Shown: positions 49,901-63,179 of the stretch, piece by piece | Position numbering within the stretch: the stretch's first letter is position 1 | How the letters are laid out: every line of letters starts with the position of its first letter | Assembly (NCBI GenBank): GCA_023333565.1 | Contig: JAJKFH010000102.1 | Location: 7,643,001-7,707,000, forward strand | DNA: 64,000 nt | From: Puffinus mauretanicus | Lineage: Eukaryota; Chordata; Aves; Procellariiformes; Procellariidae | Reading direction: 5' to 3' | Notes under the pieces: generated by a model | The model's input: only the letters and a program-made list of their open reading frames with translations | Databases searched by the model: none | Told to the model about the DNA's origin: nothing | Translations under genes and position numbers: made by a program

Positions 49901-52900
49901 ACGATAGAGGATGTCCTTGGCTGGCCTGGCCTTTGAGAAGGAAAAGCCCTCGCAGTCAATCATGATGAAGACATTGAGAGGTTTTGTGATATAGAGAAAT
50001 AGTGCCTAGATCAAAGGGGTGATTAATTTGTTACTGTGCAGTTAAAACCATGTTCAGAAATGCCCCACAGTACTAACCAGGAGGCAGATTCTCTCTCTGG
50101 TTTTTGGTTTGCTTGGTTTTCCTCCAGCATGAGAGACGCGGGCCAGGCAGACCACTCTCTGCACTTGCAGCTGTGGCTCCTCTCACAGACATGGCAAAGG
50201 GACTTCCAGGGTCCTCAGGAGCGGCTCCCAGGGCCATTTTTACTCCTTGCTAAACTCTGCCATTAGCAGGAACCACCTGGCTCCACTGAAGAGCAGCTCT
50301 CCTCGGGTGACAAAATGAGTTAAAAATTGCGGGTGTGTCCCATTCATTTCACATCAGAAGCAGTTGGATACAGTCTGATTTTTTTTTTTCTTTTCTTCCT
50401 TGTTTCTGCCCTTTAAATCAGTATTTAAAAACAATGCAACAAGCTCGTCAGCTCTGCTTCTCCTTTGGTTTGCTATTCTACTGCCTTGTCCTTGTCTTTG
50501 ATGATGACCTGTCAATCACTCGTTACCTCCTTCTATTTTCAAGTAGCTTCCTGGAGGAATTTGCTGGTTACCCCTTGTCCTTTTCCACATATTGTGCAGT
50601 GTTTAAAATACACTTGGCTTCTCTTCCTTGTGGCTGTATGGGCCCCTCCTCTGAGGAGCCGAACACATCCTACAACGTGCCATTTATTTCCTTCTTCCTC
50701 GTCTGTCTTTTCTCTTCCCCACCGTCCCCCCCGACAATCTCAAGGAGATTAATGGGAGTAGAGAATGTGTAACAACACAAGCTGGGCCAGGTCCCTGTTT
50801 GTAATCATTAAGCTATATTATCACGGCACATACGCAAACACGTGCATGCACAACCAGCAGATCCACAGCTGGGCTAAAACTGTCGTGCTACATGCTTGAG
50901 CTGTTGGAGAAACTCTGGTATGAAAAGCTCTTTGCAAAATCTCCTAAAAATCATTTTTTTCACATGTCTCTCTAGTTGCAACATTTTGGAGGGTTTAATT
51001 CCTTTGTGTAGCTACTGCTTTGGCTTTTGTTTTTGTCGGGTCAGTAAAAGAGTATAAAAATACCTGATGTGCTTCACATTCTGTGAGGCTTTAGTTATAG
51101 CTGTATGAGATATGTTTCTTCTATATTATTTGGTGTCTCAACAGTGTTTATGTCTGCTTTGCTTTCCTTCCTGAACTGTAACCTTTTCATTGCAGAGCCT
51201 GTGCTGGGGACACACTATACTAACCATTTCAGACACCGCTTGTTGAGCGTGATAATAGTGATAAAGCTAGAAAACAAGGGGGGAAAATGTCGTAGTTCAT
51301 CGTGACCAATGTTTATAGAATTATAGGCACCAGCACATCCTTTTCTTAATTAAGCTGTCAGCTGACTGGCCCTATGGTTCTGCTTAATGAAATAGGAGGC
51401 GGCTAGATGATGGAGCTAACTGTTCAGTGTGGGGCCAGCACATAGTTCATAGGGACAGTGGTGGCCTGCAGGGTCTAGATTAATGTTCCTCAGCACTAGG
51501 AGAGAGAGAAAAGATTTTGCTAGCAGATGTTAGCAAAGCATGAAGAGGTTCAGAGAAACCTTACCACGTTTGGAGCCTTTGGGCATGACCCATAGCCCAG
51601 AGAAGGCAATGGAGAGATTTTTAAAAGGTGTTTATGCTTACGTATAAACCTGTGTCATTTTAGGTCACCTTTGTCTGTCTTTCTCACCCTCTCTCAAACT
51701 GAATTCAACCTGTGACTCCCTTGTGGTTTGCACATTGCTAGTTTTAAAAATTTATTTCCACAGCATTGCTTTTTGATGTTTTATTGGGAATTTGCTCACT
51801 CTGCTTTTATGCTGCATCTCTCAAAGCATCTTTTCTCTGGCTCTGACCTCAGCCTGTTCGTAGGTGGTCTGTGTATCCTTTGCATCTTTTTCGTCTCTGC
51901 CTTTTGCTTGTCTCATTATATTACAACCCCAGCTTTGCAACAAAGACATGATTAGCCATTTAAATAGTCTGCATCTGCTAGCTGGTGTTAGTCCGTGCAG
52001 CTACCTCATTTCATAACATGCTCAAAGTGCTCTAAGGTAGAGATAATTTTGCACAGTGCAGGTTTTTTTGCAAAGTGAGGACAGTGTGTTAAACAGATCA
52101 AGCGACGTGTTAGCAATGAAAAAGCAAGAGGATAGGCCATCTGCTGGGCAAGACATTGCCTTGGGGAGTTAAAAACCGGTATGACGCTATTATACCTGAT
52201 CTTTGACCACCTGCGCTTGTGATGTACAAGCAGGTTTTCAGGCTGTGCTGATGGGGCTTTGTTTTTATTCATGATTGCAGCTGCAGTGTTTTCACTGTGC
52301 TGGTGGTGAAATTGTTTGTTTTCATCATTCCTGTCGCTTTCTGCGTGATAGGCATCTCCAAACATGGCCTTTCAATATTTATTTATGTGTCTAAGTAGTT
52401 AAAGGTGAAGGAGGTTTTTTAAGTGGCCATCCTTTAGGGGTTGTGGCTCATTTCTTGCACAGGGTCTAGTGAGGCTGACAGACTGTTGTTGACTCCAAAA
52501 GGCTTGGAGAAGGTCCCAGAGATTCCTCTTCTCTTCCTTTACTCCCTCCCCTGACAGGCGTGCATGTTTCAAAATGCTGCTGCCAGACTAATTGTGCCCT
52601 AATTGAGAAGAATCCCGGAGCGACTCCACCGAAGTCAGCCATGCCGTCAGCAGCGTTGCTCAGGCAGCGAGCGTTTGGTCCATTGTTCCCGTCCCACAGC
52701 ACACTTCCCTGGTCCCAAATCGGGGCAGTGTAACTACCGAAATGCATAGCATCTTTCAATAGGAGGTGCAGCCTCAGCACTTTAGGCACAGCAGGGGGAT
52801 TTGCGTGTGGTCAGTGTTTGCGCTGGCAGACTTTTTGTCGTTTTCAATAATTCTGTTGGCTGACCAACGCGTTCGGTGTAAGATCCCGGCATTAGATAAG

Positions 52901-55900
52901 GCTTTATTCTTTGCTGGCAAGCAGATTACTTGTCATAACATGCTCAGGGTGCACTGCTGGTGCATAATATACCGATCCATCATCCCCTAAATTTACAAGG
53001 ATAAATGCAATCTCTGAAGCTAGGCTGATGTATATCATCTCAAAAGTACATTCACCTGGGATATATGTCAGGATGATATTGAATTAATCTTTGTTAGGTT
53101 TAGATAACTTCATCCCAGTGAATTTCTTGGTGTGACAATGATGCAGCTGGATAATAAGTCCACTTTCGTCAAGTGATGACAGCTTCACTTTCCAGACAAT
53201 TCTCACCAATTTGATTTATGCAGTGTATTCCTGTATGCTGAAGGCAATAGGAATTTCTTTTTGGGCTCCCCACATCTCTGGGTGGGATCAGACCCTTTTG
53301 TTTGAAAGAAGTTGTTGTCTCTTTTTTTCGATGGCATCTGTTTCTAGAGCATGTCGGGGTTTTCAGTGTTTCACTATCTCTGAGCTGTTTGTTTCTACAT
53401 GCATTTTAATGTCTGCTTCTGGCCTCATTATAGCTTTCTCTGTCTTCCATTGAGCTGATGAGGCATGGGTTTTATGCAGTGCTTTTTCACTCAGTCATAT
53501 TGAAGATACAACATACTTAGGAGGACTGCTCCCCGCCATACAGCCAGCATGGGTGAGCTTGCATCTGGGATCAGCAGTTCAAGGGTTATGAGGACTGCTT
53601 GCTCACTAACATTCCCTGTTTATACCCTGTTCATCAGAAATGTGCATATGATTTGCACCAGTGACAGCTTTAATCCAGCAAAATCCACTTTTAAAGGTGC
53701 ACATAGTTTCTGCCTCTAGTTCGCAGAGAACCGCAAGAGTCTGCGAGGAAGCCTGTTACCTCTCTAGCATCTGAGCATGTCTGGCTGGCCTTCCTCCTCA
53801 TTACCCTTCTTCATCAACAGCCACCATGCGCATGCTGAGCAGCTTGTCCCTGGCTATCACAGCATCTGTTATTTAGGGCAGCAGTGTTCTGTTTTGGAGC
53901 GTGCTTTCCTCCTGGTGTGTCTGTGCACGCAGTAGGACAGTTGTGTCCTAATCACTGACCAATCTTGGCTCCTTCTTGCTCTGATTTTCTTAGTCCGGTG
54001 CTCTTCTGGGGCTGTCCATGCCCAGTGTCCTTGGAGTTTAAGCCACGTATTTTTTTTCCTTTGTGTTTTCTTTAATATAATGTTTGTGATTTGGAGAGGG
54101 TGGGCGGACAAGGACAAAAGATGAAGGTTTGATTTTTGATCTGAGCTCTGAAGCTGTGTTCATCGTTCATCAGAGAATCTAGGTCTTTCTGATGCTTTGG
54201 TTATAAAGCATTAATATATCATGAGCATAATTTGAATGTAGCTGTCTTGAAAGGATTTCCAGAACCTGGATTATTACTGCCCTTCACAGTATAGGAAATA
54301 GGTTTGGGATCCATAACTTACTTCTTTTATTACAAACAGCTCCCATGCCTTGGTGGTGGGGCTGCAGCTTCTGGATAGCACTGGGGTACATTTTCCAGAA
54401 GAATAATTTATTCATTGAAAAATACAATTTACTATATTTTGGAAGATGCAAAAATGGTTTACAAGTTCTTCAAGACAGTAGTACTTTATTCAATAAAAAA
54501 TCAGTTAATTTTGGCATTTTCTAAATGGTCTGCAGTGAGGATAACCGAAAAGTCCGGAAGCAAGCATAAAAAAAGAAAAGGTCCAAGTATAAACCAAAAA
54601 AAGATGGCAGTCAGGAGATCTCAGGTCAGGAAATGATTTTGTATTGCAGAATGTGATAAGATCCCTCTCTGGGATGTATTGAAGATGCATCTGTAGATAA
54701 GCATGACATGCAGGGTAACAAATGCAAACAGAACATTTTCTATTGGCTTGAGTGAAAATAAAAGAATAAAATGAAACGTTTTATTCTTTTCTTTCCAAGG
54801 CAAGAAAAATATTTTTCCTGTTAAGGGGTGTTGGGAGCAGCCACCTCCCCCCACAGCCCTGGCCAGGCCCCTCGCTGCTGGAGCCCAGCCCAGTGCCCTG
54901 GGGACCAGGGGCCCAGGCTCTCTGCCCGGGCTGAAGGGACGTGGCTGCTGCGTTCCCGGTTGCAGGTTCTCACATTCCCTCATCAGTCTGACTGACCAGA
55001 TTTGGTTCTCCTCTCTGCCTCCATTATCATTTGTTGGTCAGATTTGTGTCCCTGTATGTTCTTGTTTGTGGATTTCTCCTTTTCTTACTATCCCTTTTTT
55101 AAAATATTTTTTTTTAATTATTATTATTTTTTATTTATTGAACGGGTCCTTGACCAGATAGTCTTAAAGAAGCAGACAGTCTCCTTCCACATACCCTTAC
55201 ATTTCCTATTTTCCCCCTGATTTGTCTAGGAACTAAAAAGCAATTTTAAAAAGAAATAAAACCCTGTAGTATCTTTTCTTTATATGAACTTTAAAGAAGA
55301 AAAAGCTTTTATAAAATTGGGTGTTGAAATATATAGTGAAGGAGTATATAAGAACCAGATGGATATATGTTAAGGGAGAGAGGAGGACAGGCAGGGTAGA
55401 AAGATTTGTGCAATTGTTCCAACAACACGGAAAAAAAAGAGGTAGCAGCTGAAAATAGTAGATTGGAGTAGAAAGAGGAAATTATATTTTATGCTGACCA
55501 ATATAACCAAAGGTCCAGGCAGAAACATCCTAAAGATTAACATGAGGGGAAAGAATGTGAGGGGAAGTACGTGCCGGAAATCAGTGCATTCTACCAAGAA
55601 CAAAAATCCCTTTTTGTACCTCTAAACACAAAGTTCATGATGAATTGTTTCTTTTGTATTTGCCACTCAAGCTAGCCTCCAGGATCCTCATTTTTTTCTC
55701 TGCCTTGATGAACCCATCCAGATTTAGTACCAAGTGCAAGTGGCATTCATAGGTGCTTAATCCTGTTTTTCAGATTGTGTCTCCTGTCTTCGCCCATTAG
55801 ATTCTTCCACTGCTTCAGCACAGTAGGAAATTGAAAAATCCTTTGAGGAAAGCATCCTGCAATCTCCAGCACATGGCGAGTGATTTAAAAATGTTGGCAA

Positions 55901-58900
55901 TCTTGGTTTTATCCTCTTCTGATACTCTGCAAGAAGAATAATACATTTCAGCTGAGCTCAGATCCATTGCCCAGAAACAGCCAAACGGGAGGTGGGCGCA
56001 ATCCTTACTAAGAAACTGAGCTGGTGATGTGTAAGACATAAGAAAACTCAGCTTCCTCCCTGTCTTTCTTGGCTTCTCAAAAATAACAGAAAGAAAAAGC
56101 AGTAAAAAATTAGATTTTTTTTCTTAAGAAGGGTAGTTTTACTTACAAAAATAATGAATTATGATTTCTGTTCATGCTTTTTTAGTAAAAGGCAATAAAT
56201 CCACTGTGAATTTCTTGTTAGCTAAACCCATCTGATTTTTGTCTTTACTTTTTATACCAGCGAATGCACTTCTCTGTAAAAGTAAAGGAATAGTATTCCT
56301 TCCCACAGTAATCTCCCCAGCTAAGTTAGACACATTCAAACTTAAAGGTTGAGTTTCTCTATCATATGTAGCTTTTGGGGAAAAGCTCAATGATTGAAAG
56401 TAGTTCTGTCTTTTTCATCTGGATAACATAGCAAAAGGCAAAAACTGCTTTCGTACTAAGTTCAGTCACTCTTTTTGAGGAAGTTTGTTTTAATCAGTTT
56501 TTTATGGCAGTTTTCTGCCATCTGGTCTGGAATGCATTACAGGCAAGAACTTCTACGGAATTAGTTAAATGAGAGATGTGCCACCCTAATACTTAATTTC
56601 TACTCCTTGCCTCCTCTCTTTCTTTTTTCTCTAGCAGTGATTCTGTTTTAATTTCTGATTCGAAAGAGTAAATCGTGAAAGCACAGTGATTTTCAAGATA
56701 CATGGAGCACTTTGGTAGGTTAAAGCTGATCTGCTGGAATTTTTAATCTCTGCTTCATCGTTTTTCCACAATAGCTGGTTTGTTGGAAGAGGAAGCGGAA
56801 ACCTGCCAAAAGCTGTCATTGCGCTGAGAGGGAACCAAATGGTACTTCTGAAAGATAAAGCAGGATGGAGAAAATCAAGCTGTCAGTATGTGTAGTGCAA
56901 TTTAACAGGGCAGAGAATAATGTGGTTCTCATGGAAGAAAAATTTCCCCAGAATGAATTAAAAGTAGAATTTGAATCTACGCGTTTTATTTTTATATGGA
57001 AAAATAATAGTAGTTTCAAGTGACTCTGAGACTAGAGGGAGATGGAAAAATGGATTGAACAGTTTTTATTTACCTATGTAGCCAATTCCTGGGTCGCAGG
57101 GAGAATTTTCCTAGTGTATTAGCTGAAAAACCCTTAGCAAAATTATCTCTTCAGCTTTAATTGATTTCTTAGCTAATATGTACTTCCCTAACGACAGCCA
57201 ATAATCTTCCATCAAACGCACAAACAGCAGCGCAGATGCTTAAAAGTTTTATGCCACTGAAATATTAGGATTTGTGGAAGGAAAATGAGAAAGTAACTTC
57301 TTCCATTATGGTTGTAATAAGCTATTCTTATGTACTAAATTTCTTGGTAAGTTATGGCTTAGCTGTGAATGCTTAAGGCTGATGATGTTAGAGAAATGTA
57401 AATAGCGAGCTTTCTAATACAAATTAAATTTTTCGAGTTATCCGAGAGCTTTATTTAAAATATTGCTGTATATTTAGAAGTACAAAACTGGTAACATAAC
57501 TTCCTAAATTGTGCGTTTGTGAATTTGAGTATTGTGATCCTAGTATTTTATTCTTTATCGTCATTGGTTTTCAAAGACGACAAAGATTTTTTTTTTAATG
57601 AGGTTTCTATGTGGAGGGTATGGGCTGCTAATCTATCACATTTATATCAGAAAATGTATCATGCTGTGAAGTTTCAGAATGTTGTCATGGAAGAAAATTG
57701 AGGGTTTTTTTCATGATTCAGGGCAGCAAATCAGAAGGTGGCTACTTGAATCTTGCAGGAATTTTCCTAAAGGAAATGAAATTGGGGAAGATGATAAGCA
57801 GGATATTTTAAGTGTGAGGTTGTACGCATATGGAAGTTGAAAGCATGTGAAAGCATATAGCAACATACTCAGCATAAATGTAAAAATAAAGTAAAAAACT
57901 GTTGACAGTGCACAGATTGTGCTGTAAAGGGTATTATACAATTCTCTGTGCCCTCCTGCTAGAGTGGGGAATACATGACTGTGATCCTTCAAAGGGAGGC
58001 ACTCACTTACTGTCCTTCCTAGGGTCCTTCCTCCCTGAGGTAAGAGCTTGGTACAGCCGGAGCGAGACCAGTGCTCTGCCGTTCCCCAGCCTGTGGTGAC
58101 CTTGCCCTGTTTTTTTTCCTGCAGGCAATATCTGGAGCATGAAGTTTACTCCCAGTTTCAGATGTGAACCTGACAGGAAAGCAAAGCACTGCCCTTGGCA
58201 GGCCCAGCTCAGTAAGCCCGTGTGTGCGCTCTACCCATGCGTGATCACAAACCTTTTACCAGCGTGGGGACTCGTAGCAGCAAAGTGTTCAGGGCTTTGC
58301 TTTTAATTCCCTTGTAAGATCCCAGACTGACTTGTACGGACATCAGTAAGACCCACATTGGTTGTTCCTGGCTAGTAAAGCTACCCAGCCTAAAGACAGG
58401 TCTGCTGGCTGCCTCCCAGTGCTGCCCTAGGCTCCCAGTTGTAATCCCAGAGACAGCTTGTGACAATGGCAAAATGTGGCTTGTTTCTCATCTCTCTTGC
58501 ACTGCACTTCCCTTACCTGACGTACGGCGGAGACATAGCTACCCTGGTAAATAGAGAGGGCTAGGGACCAACCCATGGCTCCAGTGCCGAGCAGCACAGA
58601 CCGGCTTTCAAGGACATTGATTGAGTCCCTGTAGCGTATTTGTCTTGGAGAGAACTAGCTGGAGCACTTGGAACAGAGCCAAAGAGTGAGCTAACATCAT
58701 TAAGCTATGTGAGCAATCAGGAATCCAGCACTTCCGCTGGCTTTGAGGTCCTTTTTAGTTTAACAGGGTCAATAAATTTCTCAGCACTATTACAGCACTG
58801 TATCCCCAGCAGTTATAAGGTATGGCTGTACAAAACTGTCGTCCTGAAAACAGATATTTGCACAAGTTCTTGGTGTTCTCTCGGGTAGGAGAATTTTTAG

Positions 58901-61900
58901 AACAAGGCTTAGACAGCGAAGATGGTATGGCTGCACTTGGTTGCCTATACATTTGACGTTGTGTGTCTCAATTTGTGCAGGTCTGAACCATCCAGTCTTA
59001 CCAACTGAGACTGCCGAGTTTGGAACTGTGTTGGGTGGGGTTTGAGAGCTGGAGCTTGGGCGTCCTGAGCTGGAAAGCAGAAATAGTTTAAAGAAAGTGT
59101 TGGGAGAAAACGGATGTCTGCATCTGGGCTGAACAAGAAGTTTTTTCTCCATGTCGCTAGTGTGAACTGTGGGTCTGCTCATAGATTTTGCAGTACAAGC
59201 CACAGATGGCTTTTTAAAATCATCTGTGAGCTTTTTTTATAGCAAATATCATCTTAGTTTAGAGGCAAGAGGACACTGGTGATGTCCCTGATTTCTTCTG
59301 CTTTTTTTTGAACATCTGACAGTTTTAGCATTTGATTCTTTATTACAGGTTCTATGTTAGTTACAGGACATTAGGAAGCATTTCAGGACTGCTGGAGGCT
59401 TCTAAAGAGCCTTCTGAAATCAGCATCTCATACAGTGCTGACACTGCAGGATTTCCAACAAGCTCTTTGCTCTGCCTCTTCTCCGTTCCTCCTTGGATTC
59501 CCTTCTGGCATCTCAGCTCTGCCAGAATATCTGCAGCATGTCCCTGACTCAGCCACCGTAAACGCAGGTGATCCCTCCAGTCCTTTGTACCTGCGCCTTT
59601 GTTCCCTGGTCTGCTGGGGAAATTTGTACATGTTGCTACATACAAGTGAGTTGTTCACAAACAATTGAAGTTAGATTGTGCTGAAAAAGATACCACTGCT
59701 GGGCTGTCCCAAGAGACCTGGGGGTTGGTATACTGTAGCTGAACTAGGTCATGCATCTGCCCTGTGCATACCTAGTACTCCAGCACTTGGGACTGCTTGG
59801 GACTGCAGGGAATGGCATTGAGAAAAATAAACCAGAGAACTAGCTGGCATGTATTGGCTGAACTATTTTTGCCAACTGGCTTTCTGAAAGGAAATTCATT
59901 AGGCACGCTAGTGTGGCCTCGTGCAAATTGCTTACGCTTTTGACTCCACGTTGCTAGGTCCATTAAGTTGGAAATGGAACTGGGTACAGCTGCTGGAACA
60001 GAACCCGCGGGACTTTTCTGCCAGAGCATTGGTGCAGTGTGCTGTCTTAGTTTTTTTTCTCACTTCATGCTCCAGCACAGTTGCTGCCATCCCTCATTTC
60101 TGCTAGTACATTAAACATCCAAGGTTCAGGAATGCAAATGATTATGCTGAATGAATCATCTCCATAGCCTTGTGCATCCAGATAATATCATTGTCTTTAG
60201 TTGTATATTCGCAGTGTGCTTCTTGAATAATGCAGTGTACTGGTGGTTTCTGAAACTTTAAATATCTGGCATATGATATCATAAAGACTGACCTATATAC
60301 TCATTTGATGAAAGTTTGTGTAAATCCGTTGATATCAGGGAAATTGTGTCAATTTAAAGCATCAACACGGGACCTTAATAATCATATTTCTACTCTCTTT
60401 CAAGGTATGTTTAAAATAGCGGAATCTTTTAAAATGTGACATTCCTTAGATTGTTCTTTTTAACATAAAAAATGCAGATGTGGGGGGAGGTAGGAAAAAC
60501 GGTCTAATTTTTATAACAAGCAGGACCAGTCTGAAGAGAACTTGGTATTACAAGCGAAGTGCTAGATTTGCTGGAGCACGTAAGGTTCCTGACTCCAGCT
60601 TGGTAAAGCAAAGCAGCACTGTGGCTTACTACAGTAGCAGATTAGGGAAGGGAAATTTTGGCCTTGAGGCAAATTCAGATAAAAATACATTGCTTGTTAA
60701 AAAGTGTATTTGTTTTCCAAATAATTATCTAGATAAAGCCTCTGGATAAAAACCTCAGCAATAGCTCCCGAGTATTGCACATCACTGTACAAACTATTCT
60801 GGCCCCTGTCTGTAAAGCAAGAGGCTGAATTTCACCACTTGTACTGTTTGATTAGCTGCTTTGGGAATACGTGTACTGAGCTGCTAGGGACGTAAAGGTC
60901 TATCAGCCAAAGCAACTGATCACTGAATGATCCTTCTGGCATTTGGAAACCTTCTGGAAGCATAACCATTTCCTCAAGGGGGAGTTTATGGCCGTGGCTG
61001 TTGTTTGTCCCCTGTGATTCATGGCCAAACTCAGGTTCTTCAGAGCTGCTGACAGACTTGACATTTACAGCTACTTTTAAACCTACAATTTGGCCTTATC
61101 TGAAAAATACCTTGGCCTTATCAAATGGATGCCCTTAAGGTATTCTGTTTTTCTGTTTCTGACTTGTGCTGTAGACCCCAGACCATACCTTCCTCCTCAC
61201 TCCAAAATACCCTTTAGCCTGGTTATTAGGTCCAAATCTAAAGTTTTTTCAGGTAATGTGTTACTGCTGTTTCAGGGAGACAAGCCACTAATGGTAGCTT
61301 TTGTTCCTGTTTGATTATTCAGTAATACTTTAAAATAATGGCTTAATCTGTGTTCACATCTTTGGTGAAAGCATGAAGCATGTGGAAGTTATTTAGTATT
61401 AATGTGATTGTCAGAAGTCCTTTGATAGAATTTCTACTGTAATTCAGTATTAATTACTCTCAGCATTAAAGAAAAGGAGCTTATTTTTTGTGCTGCCTGA
61501 ATCTGAAAGAAATCTTCTTGATTCTGTAGGAGGTGGCAACTTACTTTCCTTAAGCATTTGCATGTGAACATCTGTAAAAGCTGATGTTCTTTGGGTTTCA
61601 GAGAGAAAAGATAGCTCAAAGGGGTACAAACCCACAAGTTTATAGTTTGACCATAGTTTTACATAGAGCACTTGTTGGTAAGGTGCTTACCATCTTCTCC
61701 ACAACCCATGTGATATCAGTGGGTCACCTCAGTCTAACTCCTGTTGCAGTAATGTTTTGGCACCTTCATGAAGGGAATTGGTGCACAGACCTGAGCCAAA
61801 TAAAAAGAAATGAAGCTAGAGCTGGATGTATTTTTTTGCTGACTAAAACTTCCAGATAATATAGTTTAAGTTGTCCCCAAACGATTTACAAAACCAGGCT

Positions 61901-61959
61901 GAGTAGTTTCAGCTGAACAACACAGTTGAAAGACCTCGGTTCAGAAAATCGGCCAAGGC

Positions 61960-62120
61960 AGATACCATATTTTATGAGAGGCGAGTAATCACCTCAGTCA
62001 CTGAAGCTGTGGTAGGCCCGAGTTCTGTTCCCTTTTCTGTGTGAGGGGACTTAAACCTCTATCTCTCATCTAGCAGGAGGCAGTCCTAACCATCAGCGAA
62101 GGGGCATGCTGCGCTGGTGC
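61960..62120. mobile_element. Possible ancient SINE/LINE relic, weak
   Basis: The phrases gaggggacttaaacctctat, then ctcatctagcaggaggc, then cagtcctaaccatcagcg recall a widespread ancient amniote repeat with the form 'ggacttgaacc...tctcccac...ggtgagtgccctaaccac'. The resemblance is partial and from memory, and no family name is assigned. Confidence 0.3.
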
Positions 62121-63179
62121 CATCAGCATCATCTGCTGATATTGTTCCAGCTTGTGTGACTAAACAGGGAGGGCCTGAAGGCTCGGTGACTCCACCACCA
62201 GTTTAGATGGTCACCCTCTTCTTGTCTTCCTCTCTGATTTAATGAGTATTGTATGTCCAGTAAAATTAGCTTTAACAAGAGGGATTGAAAGGCCCTTCTT
62301 CACTCATTGCTGATATCTGAGATTTCATTGCCCAGGCAAATATCCTGCCAATGTTGTCTTCTGGAGTCAAGCTCCATTCAGTTCTGACAATTCGTTGTTA
62401 CTGATTGTTCCCTGAGATAGGGATCAAAAGAGAGAGAGGTTTTTTTGCCTGGTATTTCAGAATGTGAGAAGGTGGGACCACATCTGAGTTATGGTGTATT
62501 ATATAAAACAAGAGGCATAGCACCTCTAGGTGTGTGACACGGGAAGAACACCAACTACAGTTACAAAGCTGCTCCTATATAATATAGTATCAATGCCGCT
62601 GACCCTTCTCTGGCATTTGGAAACTAAGAGAAATAGGGAATGGAATGTTTTGCTCCACTTTCCTCAGCCAGTATATAGAGGGCTGTAAAGTACTCAGTGA
62701 CATGCACTGCCTTTCAAAGTATTACTTTGTCCTAGCAAATAGCATTTATTTCCTGCTACCTTAAAAGAAAAAAAAAGTTTGGTTTTTACTTTTTTTACAC
62801 TGTATCTCCTTTGAATGAAGTTAATGAGGGGAAAAAAGGTGAAGGAACTCTAGCACTTTCACAGGTTTCAAAACAGTTGAAGAGATTAGCAAAAGCTCCA
62901 GCATGTTTCAGCTATCTGTACTTTGATTTTCTTTTTTTTTTTGTCGTCGAGAGTGTTCTAGCTATAGCAATTTAAATTGAGTACAGGCTGTACTAACAGT
63001 TGAGGAGAAACCTTGGCAGTTTAATTGTCTTGAAAAGAAGTTTAAATGGCATTCTCAGCATTAAACACCATACATCTTGGAAAATATATCTGGATGATCT
63101 ACTCAAAATAGTGGACTCTCCTAAGGGTACCATACTGGAAGCACAGTGCTAGGAGCATCTATCAAGCCTTAAGAAAAGG

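Larger units (their letters stand above)
39421..63179 (+). other. ST8SIA1: ST8SIA1 downstream intron, 3' part
   Basis: Nearly 24 kb of intronic DNA with dense stops. No exon encoding the C-terminal half of ST8SIA1 was found, although that exon should be several hundred bases long and easily seen, so it must lie beyond 64000. The stretch contains two microsatellites (45.0 and 45.5 kb), a 15-bp direct repeat at 49.85 and 49.89 kb, a CT-rich segment at about 50375-50410, a GC-rich patch at about 54835-54960, and weak relic phrases at 52.57 kb (L2-like) and 62.0 kb (SINE/LINE-like). Open frames up to about 145 codons show no known domains. Confidence 0.7.

Noticed and set aside
50335..50772. 145-codon plus-strand ORF, Phe/Ser/Leu-rich
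   Set aside because: It lies in a CT-rich stretch that favours Phe/Ser/Leu/Pro codons. No signal of a real coding exon or homologue.
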